DNA from: IMCC26077 sp964418325
GTDB taxonomy: Bacteria; Actinomycetota; Actinomycetes; Nanopelagicales; Nanopelagicaceae
Reading direction: 5' to 3'
Length of the DNA: 24,497 nucleotides
NCBI GenBank assembly: GCA_964418325.1
Contig: CAYQLC010000019.1
Coordinates: 1-24,497, forward strand
The first letter of the stretch is position 1, and every line of letters starts with the position of its first letter. The notes beneath the pieces were generated by a model that saw nothing but the letters and a program-made list of their open reading frames with translations, was not told where the DNA came from and did no database searches. Positions 14,689 to 22,090 of the stretch are shown here, in pieces. The position numbers and the translations under genes are program-made.

Positions 14689-15893
14689 TAGCGGGCTAGA
14701 AAGTCATCTCGGAAATCCTCGTAGCTATCCTGGTCCAAATGCTCACGAATCTTGTCGACAAGCTGCACGGTGAAGTGGACATTGTGAATCGTGGTCAATG
14801 TTGATCCGAGTATCTCTTTACTCTTAAAAAGGTGATGTAAATAGGCTTTTGTGTAGTGGGTGCAGGTGTAACAGGTGCAATTCTCATCAATGGGCGAGAA
14901 TGCGCTCCGATTCTCTGCAACGGTGAGATTAAATCGCCCACTTGGTCCATAGACAGCGCTAGTTCGAGCATTACGAGTGGGCGCGACACAATCAAAGGTA
15001 TCTGCCCCACTCTCAACGCCCCGAAAGAGATCATCAGGTTCACCTATCCCAAGTAGGTGTCGTGGTTTGTTCTCGGGAAGCTCATCAGTGACCCACGAGA
15101 CAATTTGAGTGAGGGCGCTTTTATCGATTGCGCCGCCAATTCCGAAGCCATCAAAATCCAACTCAGAGATGCTTTGTGCAGCTTGCTTACGCAAATCTTC
15201 GTATTGCGCACCTTGTATAACGCCAAAGAGCGCTTGATAGGGTTTCTCTGCTCGCTCTGTAGTTAATCGTCGGTGTTCGGCGATACAGCGGTGCGCCCAA
15301 GCTAAAGTTCGATCAAGAGCAATCTGTTGATATTCCTTGGAATTCATTAGCGTCGTGCATTCATCGAAGGCAAAGATGATATCTGCACCAATCTGGTGTT
15401 GGACTTGCATAGACACTTCCGGAGTAAATCGATGCATAGATCCGTCAAGGTGAGATTTAAAAGTCACACCATCATCGTCAACGTGTGCTAAGCGGAGCTT
15501 TGGAGATTGGATGACATCATCTGCAGTTACTTCACCGGGATCCATCGCCAATGTTTTCTTAAATCCCACTCCAAGTGAGAGCACTTGGAATCCACCGCTG
15601 TCGGTGAATGTTGGCCCTCTCCAATTCATGAACTTACTCAATCCACCTGCTTGATCCAGGAGCGCTGAACCCGGTTGGAGATACAAGTGATATGCGTTAG
15701 CCAAGACCGCTTGCGCACCACTGGCACGCACTTGCTCGACCGAGAGCGCTTTCACCGTGGCCTTTGTCCCTACAGGAATGAAAGCGGGAGTCTGAATCTC
15801 TCCATGTGGGGTAGTTATCACTGCCCGTCGAGCGCGGGCATGGCGCCCTTTGCCATGGCCGCTGATGGCAAATCCCCAATTTTCGCGCTTCAC
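14673..15893 (-). CDS. tgt: tRNA-guanine (queuine) transglycosylase
   Basis: The 406-aa enzyme exchanges guanine at the wobble position of GUN-anticodon tRNAs for a queuosine precursor. Visible landmarks are DSGGFQV (catalytic D98), FDECT (177-180), GVIQGA (224-229), FDCVAPTR (nucleophile D301) and the zinc site C339-C341-C344-H370 in CTCYTC and TIHN. The GIGGAIDKS segment (251-259) replaces GGLSVGE and is what I know from actinobacterial Tgt. The frame is open to a TTG at 15998, but the extra 35 residues are not family-like. GTG at 15893 is preceded by TAGATT and 7 nt, fitting a leaderless start. No queuosine biosynthesis genes are in view; with the adjacent YhhQ transporter, salvage is the likely route. 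Confidence 0.92.
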   Translation of the reverse strand: MKRENWGFAISGHGKGRHARARRAVITTPHGEIQTPAFIPVGTKATVKALSVEQVRASGAQAVLANAYHLYLQPGSALLDQAGGLSKFMNWRGPTFTDSGGFQVLSLGVGFKKTLAMDPGEVTADDVIQSPKLRLAHVDDDGVTFKSHLDGSMHRFTPEVSMQVQHQIGADIIFAFDECTTLMNSKEYQQIALDRTLAWAHRCIAEHRRLTTERAEKPYQALFGVIQGAQYEDLRKQAAQSISELDFDGFGIGGAIDKSALTQIVSWVTDELPENKPRHLLGIGEPDDLFRGVESGADTFDCVAPTRNARTSAVYGPSGRFNLTVAENRSAFSPIDENCTCYTCTHYTKAYLHHLFKSKEILGSTLTTIHNVHFTVQLVDKIREHLDQDSYEDFRDDFLARYYPGR

Positions 15894-15900
15894 TGGCAGC

Positions 15901-15906
15901 AATCTA
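15901..15906 (-). promoter_or_regulatory. Candidate leaderless -10 element of tgt
   Basis: On the minus strand TAGATT is followed by 7 nt and GTG (15893). There is no Shine-Dalgarno at this start. This supports the shorter Tgt over the one starting at 15998. Confidence 0.4.
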
Positions 15907-16002
15907 CCGGGATTATTTCTAGCAAAGTCGCCATTTTGGCTGGTTAGCGGACATTTAGGTGGTGGTCTTTGACCCATATAGAGGAGTAAGTTGCTCAAGG
16001 CG

Positions 16003-16016
16003 CTACCGGTCGGTAG
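16003..16016. promoter_or_regulatory. Dyad CTACCG-GT-CGGTAG upstream of the ABC operon, candidate operator
   Basis: Two perfect 6-bp half-sites are separated by 2 bp, 18 bp before the TTG start of the first permease gene. The loop is too short for an RNA hairpin, so a dimeric DNA-binding protein is the better explanation. The MarR regulator at the end of this operon is an obvious candidate. Confidence 0.45.
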
Positions 16017-16034
16017 TGGTTCAAGGGGGTCAGA

Positions 16035-17000
16035 TTGAACAACGAACTACTGGAGAGCACCTCCTCTGGTGTCGTTGGTCGTAGCCCTCGCCAATTAGCG
16101 TGGCGTCGATTCCGCGCAAACAAAACAGGAATCATCACGCTATCGATAGCGCTCTTTCTCATACTTTCCACAGTTTTCGCACCGCTCTTGCGGGATATCT
16201 TCGGACTCGATCCGCGTGCACGGTATAACGAATTAATGAATAGCCAAGGTTTTCCTACCGGCGGGTTTAATGGAATCAGTTGGGCCCATCCCCTTGGGCT
16301 CGAACCTGGCATCGGTCACGATCTACTTTCGCGATTACTTTTTGGCGCGCGTACCTCGTTCTTCGTGGCGCTCATTGTCACTTTTTCAAGTGTCAGTATC
16401 GGTTTGATTATGGGAATTCTCATGGGGTACTTCCGCGGCGCAGTGGATTCCACGTTAGGGCGTTTCATCGATTTCTTACTCGCCTTTCCAGCTTTCTTCA
16501 TGATCGTCGCCTTGAGTTTGCCGATGGTTCAACGTTTAGAGGCAACTGGGCTAGTGGAGGGTAACTCGGCGCGGATGACCTATTTAGTTCTCATCCTTAT
16601 TTTCTTTGGGTGGCCATATCTGGCTCGAATCATGCGCTCACAGGTGCTTTCCATTAGAGAACGGGATTACATCATGGCTGCCCGCGCGTTAGGAGCTTCG
16701 CAACGTCGCATCATCTTCAAAGAGATTCTGCCCAATCTATGGACGGTCGTCATCGTTTACCTCTCACTTTCGCTACCTGGGTATCTCACGGCAGAGGCGG
16801 TCTTCTCCTTTCTTGGTCTTGGTGTGCAACCTCCAGATGCGACGTGGGGCCTGCTCATCTCGGATTCCATTAAATATGTAATCAACAATCCAACGTATTT
16901 CTTTATTCCATCAACAGCACTGATTCTGGTCGTGCTGACATTTAACTTGCTCGGTGATGCGGTGCGCGATGCGCTCGATCCACGGAGTGAGGTCAGTTAA
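16035..17000 (+). CDS. dppC: Peptide-type ABC transporter permease (DppC/OppC family)
   Basis: The 321-aa membrane protein has a cytoplasmic N-terminal tail, a first membrane helix (about 31-52), an extracytoplasmic segment with HPLGLEPGIGHDLLSRLLFGA (85-105) and a BPD_transp_1 domain with five further helices. The EAA loop that docks on the ATPases is at 214-233 (MAARALGASQRRIIFKEILP). It forms the membrane channel with the DppB-like protein. TTG 16035 has AAGGGGG at 16023-16029. Placing the C-type permease first, ahead of the binding protein, is unusual for dpp/opp operons, which commonly run A-B-C-D-F. Substrate is likely a peptide or similar oligomer, or a nickel- or sugar-type ligand; sequence does not decide. 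Confidence 0.9.
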   Translation: MNNELLESTSSGVVGRSPRQLAWRRFRANKTGIITLSIALFLILSTVFAPLLRDIFGLDPRARYNELMNSQGFPTGGFNGISWAHPLGLEPGIGHDLLSRLLFGARTSFFVALIVTFSSVSIGLIMGILMGYFRGAVDSTLGRFIDFLLAFPAFFMIVALSLPMVQRLEATGLVEGNSARMTYLVLILIFFGWPYLARIMRSQVLSIRERDYIMAARALGASQRRIIFKEILPNLWTVVIVYLSLSLPGYLTAEAVFSFLGLGVQPPDATWGLLISDSIKYVINNPTYFFIPSTALILVVLTFNLLGDAVRDALDPRSEVS

Positions 17001-17006
17001 AGAAAT

Positions 17007-17035
17007 TACCATTGGCAACAGCTGAGTCAATGGTA
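17007..17035. repeat. 8-bp inverted repeat between permease and binding-protein genes
   Basis: TACCATTG (17007-17014) and CAATGGTA (17028-17035) are perfect complements with a 13-nt loop, starting 6 bp after the permease stop. There is no following T-run. It may be an operator or an mRNA processing or stability element ahead of the binding-protein gene. Confidence 0.45.
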
Positions 17036-17081
17036 GATAACTAAATATCACCTAACTACATATCCATCGTTGAGGAGGAAT

Positions 17082-18845
17082 ATGTTTAAGACAAAAGCGG
17101 GTTCGTCCCGCAGAGGGCGCCGCGCGTTCTCCAGTGTGGTGGCGCTCTCGCTGCTCTCTGGTGTGCTCGTGAGTTGCTCATCATCAAGCGGAGGTGCCGG
17201 CGGAACGCTCACCTTCCTTACAAACGCGGAGTCCTGGACTCATGCCGATCCAAACCGAAACTACACAGGTCAACACATCGCCTGGTTCGGTTCATTCATG
17301 CACCGCACGCTCACTGCATATGCACGAGCAGAGGGTGCTGCAGGCTCTGAGGTTGTTCCAGATTTAGCAACTGATACTGGCCGATCCTCAAATGGCAATA
17401 AGACCTGGGAGTTCACTCTTCGCGATGGCGTGAAGTTTGAAGATGGCAGCGACATAACGTGCGAAGACGTCAAGTACGGCGTATCTCGTACCTTTGCTAC
17501 CGATGTCATTACTGATGGCCCTACCTATGCAATCAGTATGCTCGATATCCCATCTGCTGCCGATGGCTCCTCTGTTTACAAAGGCCCATACAAAGCTGAT
17601 GGAAATGACACTGCCGCGTACGACAAGGCAGTTACTTGCTCCGAGGACAATAAGACGATCACCTTCAACCTAAAGCGAGCTGTTGGTGACTTCAACTACA
17701 CCGTCACCTATCTCTCGTTCAGCCCAGTACCAAAGGCTAAGGACACTGGAGATCAATATGACCTCGCACCAGTCTCTTCTGGTCCATACAAGATCGAAAA
17801 GTACAAGGCAAAAGATGAGATGGTCTTGGTTCGTAACGAGAACTGGAGCAAAGATTCTGATCCTATTCGCAACGCGTACCCAGACAAGATCGTTGTTCGC
17901 TTTGGCGTTGCTGAAGAAGTTCGCGATCAATTGATCTTGAATGATTCAGAGCCAGCAGCATTCTCATTAGATGCAGTCCTTCCAACTAACTTGGCAACTA
18001 TCTTCAACGAAGATGGAACCCCCAAAGAAGAGTGGAAGAGTCGAGCGCTTAACGTTTACGATCCATATGTCACCTATACCGCAGTTAACGTCGAGAAGGT
18101 GCCATGCGTTCAGATTCGCAAGGCGATTTACTATGCTCGAGACTTCGCAGCGCTACAGCAATTAGGTGGCGGAGCTGCATTTGGTGGCGATCCAGCGGAT
18201 GGAGTCATCAAGCCGCTGATGGGTCTTGATTACAAGCCAGTCACAGGTTTGGAAGATTTCAAACCCGAAGGAAATCCAGAGAAGGCGCAAGCCCTTATGG
18301 CTGAAGCCAAGACCGCATGTCCTGATGTCTATGCGAAAGCAACTGGCCCAGGACTCACCTTCGATGTTGGCGATACTGATACCAACAAGAAGTCGGCAAC
18401 AATCTGGATTGACTCAGTGAAGAAGAATGCGGGAATCAATCTCAAATTCAACTTCATCGAGCCAGGTCAGTATTACGCGGTAGTCCTTGATCCAACCAAG
18501 CAGGGAGATCTCTCTCGCGCTGGTTGGGCTCCAGACTGGGCTAACGCATCAACGGTTATCCCAGAGCTCTTCCTTGACGGCGCTGGATTCCCACTTTCGC
18601 GTGTGGGTAAGGACCCTGCTTATGCAGAGTTCAAGCAACGCGCAGAAGCAAACCTCTCTGAGTCAGATCGTGCAAAGCAGGGCGCAGAGTGGGCTGCACT
18701 TAACCAATATGTGATGGACCAAATGTGGGTCATCCCAGGTGTCTTCTCCAAGACCCAAGAAATTTGGGGCTCCAAGCTTGAAGGAGTCTTCTTCTGGGAA
18801 CCACAGGGTGCACCATCCTTTGGTGATATCAAAGTCAAGTCGTAA
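17082..18845 (+). CDS. Peptide-type ABC transporter substrate-binding lipoprotein (SBP family 5, DppA-like)
   Basis: The 587-aa protein has a basic N-terminus (RRGRR), a hydrophobic stretch and a lipobox LVSC with C32 as the predicted lipidated residue, so it is anchored outside the membrane. The body follows SBP_bac_5: WEFTLRDGVKFEDGSDITCEDVKYG, SSGPYKIEKYK, PYVTYTAVNVEK with PCVQIRKAIYYARD, and a C-terminal AGWAPDWANAS ligand-pocket region. It delivers the ligand to the DppB/DppC-like permeases. ATG 17082 follows GAGGAGG (17072-17078); a TTG at 17070 in the same frame is less likely. Codon use looks regular and strongly biased, consistent with high expression. A stable hairpin follows the gene. 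The ligand is unknown; family members bind peptides, sugars, nickel or opines. Confidence 0.92.
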   Translation: MFKTKAGSSRRGRRAFSSVVALSLLSGVLVSCSSSSGGAGGTLTFLTNAESWTHADPNRNYTGQHIAWFGSFMHRTLTAYARAEGAAGSEVVPDLATDTGRSSNGNKTWEFTLRDGVKFEDGSDITCEDVKYGVSRTFATDVITDGPTYAISMLDIPSAADGSSVYKGPYKADGNDTAAYDKAVTCSEDNKTITFNLKRAVGDFNYTVTYLSFSPVPKAKDTGDQYDLAPVSSGPYKIEKYKAKDEMVLVRNENWSKDSDPIRNAYPDKIVVRFGVAEEVRDQLILNDSEPAAFSLDAVLPTNLATIFNEDGTPKEEWKSRALNVYDPYVTYTAVNVEKVPCVQIRKAIYYARDFAALQQLGGGAAFGGDPADGVIKPLMGLDYKPVTGLEDFKPEGNPEKAQALMAEAKTACPDVYAKATGPGLTFDVGDTDTNKKSATIWIDSVKKNAGINLKFNFIEPGQYYAVVLDPTKQGDLSRAGWAPDWANASTVIPELFLDGAGFPLSRVGKDPAYAEFKQRAEANLSESDRAKQGAEWAALNQYVMDQMWVIPGVFSKTQEIWGSKLEGVFFWEPQGAPSFGDIKVKS

Positions 18846-18880
18846 GTGATTTAGTCAATTACTACTTGAGTTAATACCTC

Positions 18881-18912
18881 GTTGAGGTGGGGGAGAAATC
18901 CCTCACCTCAAC
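18881..18912 (+). repeat. Strong intercistronic hairpin with GAAA tetraloop
   Basis: Bases 18881-18894 pair with 18899-18912 over 14 positions (one G-U wobble), closed by a GAAA tetraloop. It begins 35 bp after the binding-protein stop and ends 24 bp before the DppB-like start. There is no T-run after it, so it is more likely an mRNA 3'-end stabiliser or partial attenuator than a full terminator. Confidence 0.75.
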
Positions 18913-18936
18913 ATAAAATTATGGGAGTAGGTGCCA

Positions 18937-19938
18937 ATGATTAATTATTTAGCAAGACGAATTGCGATTTCGATTGCAATCTTGTTTGCAGTGAGTTTTG
19001 CTGTTTACTTAATCTTTGCCATTTTGCCATTTGATCCCGCAGCGCTCACCTGTGGCAAGAGTTGTAATGATCCAGGAATCATCGAAGCCAATCGCAAGCG
19101 CCTTGGGTATGACCTGCCAATCTGGACCCAATATCTTATTTTTCTCAAAGGGTTATTTGTCGGACGCACCTTTGGGGAGGGCGCAGCGACAATTTTCTGT
19201 CCAGCACCAAGCTTTGGCTACTCCTTCCAAGAGCATGCCTGTGTCACCAACTCGATTCTCGAGGCCCTGCCAGTGACGCTCTCATTGGCAATCGGTGCAT
19301 TGGTGCTCTGGCTGACCTTAGGAGTGGGTTTAGGAATCGTTGCTGCGAGGCATCGAGGGCGCGCAGCTGATACCGGCAGTACCGTCTTCGTGCTCATCGG
19401 TACATCGCTGCCAACATTCCTTACTGGACTCTTACTTCTGGTTTTTGTCGTGGTGAAGTGGCGGATATTGCCCTATCCCTCTGGTAATTACACCCCACTC
19501 TTTGAGAACCCACTGGAGTGGTTAAACACGATGATCCTGCCCTGGATCACCTTGGCTTTCGCCTACGCGGCCTTATATACCCGCTTCGTGCGGAATGCAG
19601 TGATAGAAACGTTAAGTGAGGATTTCATTCGTACTGCCCGTGCCAAGGGTTTAAGCGAGAAAGTGGTCTTGCGTAAACACACCCTGCGCGCTGCCCTTGC
19701 TCCACTCACCACAATGGCGGGACTTGATTTTGCCGGCCTCTTGGGTGGGGCAATCCTTACTGAAGCGGTCTTCAATCTTCCTGGCCTCGGACGGTTATCT
19801 CTTGGCGCTGTAGTTGACTTTGATCTACCGATAATCGTGGCGACCACAATATTGGCGGCAACAATCGTCATCGTGATGAATCTTGTCGTTGATGTGCTCT
19901 ACGCCTTCATCGATCCGCGCGTGCGAGTTGCTGCATGA
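18937..19938 (+). CDS. dppB: Peptide-type ABC transporter permease (DppB/OppB family)
   Basis: The 333-aa protein begins MINYLARRIAISIAILFAVS, the classic DppB first helix, followed by a large outside loop and a BPD_transp_1 domain. The EAA loop is FIRTARAKGLSEKVVLRKH. The outside loop carries four cysteines (C39, C43, C88, C102) around FCPAPSFGYSF, which could form disulfides; I recall similar inserts in actinobacterial DppB proteins. ATG 18937 has GGGAG at 18923-18927; a GTG at 18931 would be too close to it. The gene overlaps the next ATPase gene by 4 bp (ATGA), so translation is coupled. It pairs with the DppC-like protein to form the channel. Confidence 0.92.
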   Translation: MINYLARRIAISIAILFAVSFAVYLIFAILPFDPAALTCGKSCNDPGIIEANRKRLGYDLPIWTQYLIFLKGLFVGRTFGEGAATIFCPAPSFGYSFQEHACVTNSILEALPVTLSLAIGALVLWLTLGVGLGIVAARHRGRAADTGSTVFVLIGTSLPTFLTGLLLLVFVVVKWRILPYPSGNYTPLFENPLEWLNTMILPWITLAFAYAALYTRFVRNAVIETLSEDFIRTARAKGLSEKVVLRKHTLRAALAPLTTMAGLDFAGLLGGAILTEAVFNLPGLGRLSLGAVVDFDLPIIVATTILAATIVIVMNLVVDVLYAFIDPRVRVAA

Positions 19939-21091
19939 GTTTTCTCCAAGTAAGCGACTTGCGGGTCGAATTTCCTACTAGCGACGGCTTGGTGAGAGCA
20001 GTCGATGGAGTCAGCTTTGCGATTGAGCGGGGCGAGACTCTGGCCATTGTCGGGGAATCTGGTTCTGGAAAGACCGTCACCAACCTTGCGTTGATGGGTC
20101 TGCTCTCCAAGCGTGGTTCGCGCGTTAGCGGTAGCGCCATTATGAAAGGTGATGCCGGCAACGTTGAATTGATTAATCTCGCCGATGACCAGATGCGAAA
20201 GATCCGCGGTAAGAACATTGCGATGATCTTCCAAGACCCGATGTCCTCGCTACATCCTTATTACACAATCGGTGATCAGATCATCGAGGCGCATCAAGTA
20301 CATAACGAAGTTGATGTCGACATGAGCACGGCACGTGCGATAGAGCTTTTGGAGATGGTGGGCATTCCAGATGCNNNNNNNNNNNNNNNNNNNNNNNNNN
20401 NNNNNNNNNNNNNNNNNNNNNNNNNNNNNNNNNNNNNNNNNNNNNNNNNNNNNNNNNNNNNNNNNNNNNNNNNNACATGAGCACGGCACGTGCGATAGAG
20501 CTTTTGGAGATGGTGGGCATTCCAGATGCTTCCAATCGGCTAAAAGCTTTTCCCCATCAATTCTCGGGCGGTATGCGACAACGGGTGATGATTGCGATGG
20601 CCCTGGTTAATCGCCCTGAACTTTTGATTGCGGATGAGCCGACTACCGCCCTCGATGTCACCGTACAGGCACAGATCCTCAAACTTCTACGAGAGCTCCA
20701 AGCCGAATTGAAGATGGCCATCATCTTGATTACCCATGATTTAGGAGTAGTCGCGGGGGCGGCAGACCGAGTAAATGTTATGTACGCAGGAAAGATTGTG
20801 GAGAGCGCACCGGTGCGAGAGATTTATGCCAATCCATTGATGCCTTACACCCATGGCCTACTAGCCTCCATTCCACGGATGGATCGAGCCCATGGCAAAC
20901 GCTTGAGCGCTATTCCTGGACAACCACCATCTCTCATCGCTCTGCCACCTGGATGCGCGTTCGCCCCACGCTGCTCCTTCTCTGATCGAGTTGTGGGAGG
21001 TACCGCTAGATGTGAAAGTGCGATGCCTTCGCTTACTGAACATGCGCCAGGGCATTTTGCGCGCTGCCATCTTGAGGGAGCGCAGCTATGA
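19935..21091 (+). CDS. dppD: Peptide-type ABC transporter ATPase (DppD family), split by a false scaffold gap
   Basis: The left segment has Walker A GESGSGKT (40-47) and the Q-loop IFQDP; the right segment has the signature FSGGMRQR, Walker B LLIADEPTT, H-loop LITHDLG and the C-terminal oligopeptide-transport domain with GCAFAPRC and further cysteines. The 55 bases before the N run (20320-20374) recur exactly after it (20475-20529). Deleting the 100 N plus one 55-bp copy leaves 1002 bases, an uninterrupted 333-aa DppD-like protein. So this is one intact gene, not two fragments. In M. tuberculosis DppABCD the equivalent C-terminal cysteines bind an iron-sulfur cluster; whether they do so here is not known. 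Start and stop both overlap neighbours by ATGA. Confidence 0.93.
20320..20374. repeat. Left copy of 55-bp assembly duplicate
   Basis: Identical to 20475-20529 and ending exactly at the N run. Contig ends that overlap but were scaffolded instead of merged explain it best. Confidence 0.95.
20375..20474. other. Assembly gap (100 N), spurious
   Basis: Exactly 100 N between two identical 55-bp contig ends. No sequence is missing: merging the ends restores the reading frame of the ATPase. Confidence 0.93.
20475..20529. repeat. Right copy of 55-bp assembly duplicate
   Basis: Identical to 20320-20374 and starting exactly at the end of the N run. Its internal ATG (20477) makes the right half look like a separate short gene, which it is not. 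Confidence 0.95.
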
Positions 21092-22077
21092 CAGCCAACC
21101 CGATAGTTGAGGTAAAGAATCTGCAGAAGTTCTTCCCCATAACCAGCAACAGCATTTTTGCTCGCGTTAAGGGTGAGAATAAGGCAGTCAATGGCATCTC
21201 CTTTGCGCTCCACCGCGGTGAGACGCTGGGATTAGTGGGTGAGTCGGGATGCGGCAAATCCACTGCTGGGCGCACGATTCTCAAGCTCTATGAACCCACT
21301 GGCGGTGAGATTCTTTTCAATGGCGAGAACATCACCGGGTATTCGCCGCGAAAGATGAAACCACTTCGCACCAAGATGCAGATCATCTTCCAAGATCCAT
21401 ACTCTTCGCTTAACCCTCGCCACTCAGTAGGAGAAATCATTGGAGCGGCATTCACCATTCACGGCGTCGATTCAGCCTCATCCGGCAAGAAGGAAGTTAA
21501 ACGCTTGGTCCAGGAGTTGATGGAGCGGGTCGGTCTTAATCCAGAGCACTACAACCGATATCCCCATGAATTCTCTGGCGGGCAGCGCCAACGAATCGGG
21601 ATTGCCCGAGCGCTCGCCCTCAAGCCTGAATTCATCGTCTGCGATGAGCCCGTTTCGGCCCTCGATGTCTCGATTCAGGCCCAAGTAATTAACCTCCTGG
21701 ATGACCTCAAGGATGACTTTGGGCTCTCTTATCTCTTCATCGCCCATGACCTCTCGGTCGTCCAGCACATCTCGGATCGCGTTGCGGTGATGTACCTGGG
21801 AAAAATTGTTGAACTCGCGCCCACTGAAGAGATTTATCAGCGACCACATCACCCCTATACAAAAGCGCTCCTCTCCGCGATTCCGATTCCTGACCCAGTT
21901 CTCGAGAGCGCGCGCGAGCAAATTGTCCTCTCAGGGGATTTACCGTCACCGTCCAATCCGCCCACTGGATGTGTATTCAATACTCGCTGCTGGAAGGCTC
22001 AAGCGCGATGCTTCACTGAGGAGCCCACCTTGCAGGTGCTTGATCGAAGTGAAGTCGCCTGCCACTACCCGGAGTAG
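21088..22077 (+). CDS. dppF: Peptide-type ABC transporter ATPase (DppF/OppF family)
   Basis: The 329-aa cytoplasmic ATPase has Walker A GESGCGKS (51-58), Q-loop IIFQDPYSSLNPR, signature FSGGQRQRIGIARAL, Walker B FIVCDEPVSALDVS and H-loop FIAHDLSVV. The C-terminal oligopeptide-transport domain ends GCVFNTRCWKAQARC and ACHYPE, as in DppF/OppF proteins. It forms a heterodimer with the preceding DppD-like ATPase to power import. The ATG overlaps the upstream stop (ATGA). It is the last structural gene of the transporter. The MarR gene starts 13 bp later, and its candidate -10 region begins right at this stop codon. Confidence 0.95.
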   Translation: MTANPIVEVKNLQKFFPITSNSIFARVKGENKAVNGISFALHRGETLGLVGESGCGKSTAGRTILKLYEPTGGEILFNGENITGYSPRKMKPLRTKMQIIFQDPYSSLNPRHSVGEIIGAAFTIHGVDSASSGKKEVKRLVQELMERVGLNPEHYNRYPHEFSGGQRQRIGIARALALKPEFIVCDEPVSALDVSIQAQVINLLDDLKDDFGLSYLFIAHDLSVVQHISDRVAVMYLGKIVELAPTEEIYQRPHHPYTKALLSAIPIPDPVLESAREQIVLSGDLPSPSNPPTGCVFNTRCWKAQARCFTEEPTLQVLDRSEVACHYPE

Positions 22078-22078
22078 A

Positions 22079-22084
22079 TACCCT
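22079..22084 (+). promoter_or_regulatory. Candidate leaderless -10 element of the marR gene
   Basis: TACCCT is followed by 6 nt and ATG 22091, the spacing of a leaderless start. No Shine-Dalgarno lies at a usable distance. A separate promoter would let the regulator be made independently of the transporter operon. Confidence 0.45.
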
Positions 22085-22090
22085 CACCTC

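Noticed and set aside
15894..15998. 35-residue N-terminal extension of Tgt from TTG 15998
   Set aside because: Not family-like, no ribosome site, while GTG 15893 has a leaderless-type -10 box.
20320..20529. Direct repeat as a transposon target duplication or attachment site
   Set aside because: 55 bp is too long for a target duplication and both copies end exactly at the N run, as expected for unmerged contig ends.
20477..21091. Separate 204-aa ABC ATPase gene or pseudogene fragment
   Set aside because: It is the right half of one gene; the 55-bp duplicate and N run are assembly products.
21806..22090. Extended MarR reading frame starting inside dppF
   Set aside because: Overlaps a strongly conserved ATPase C-terminus in another frame; ATG 22091 gives normal MarR length.
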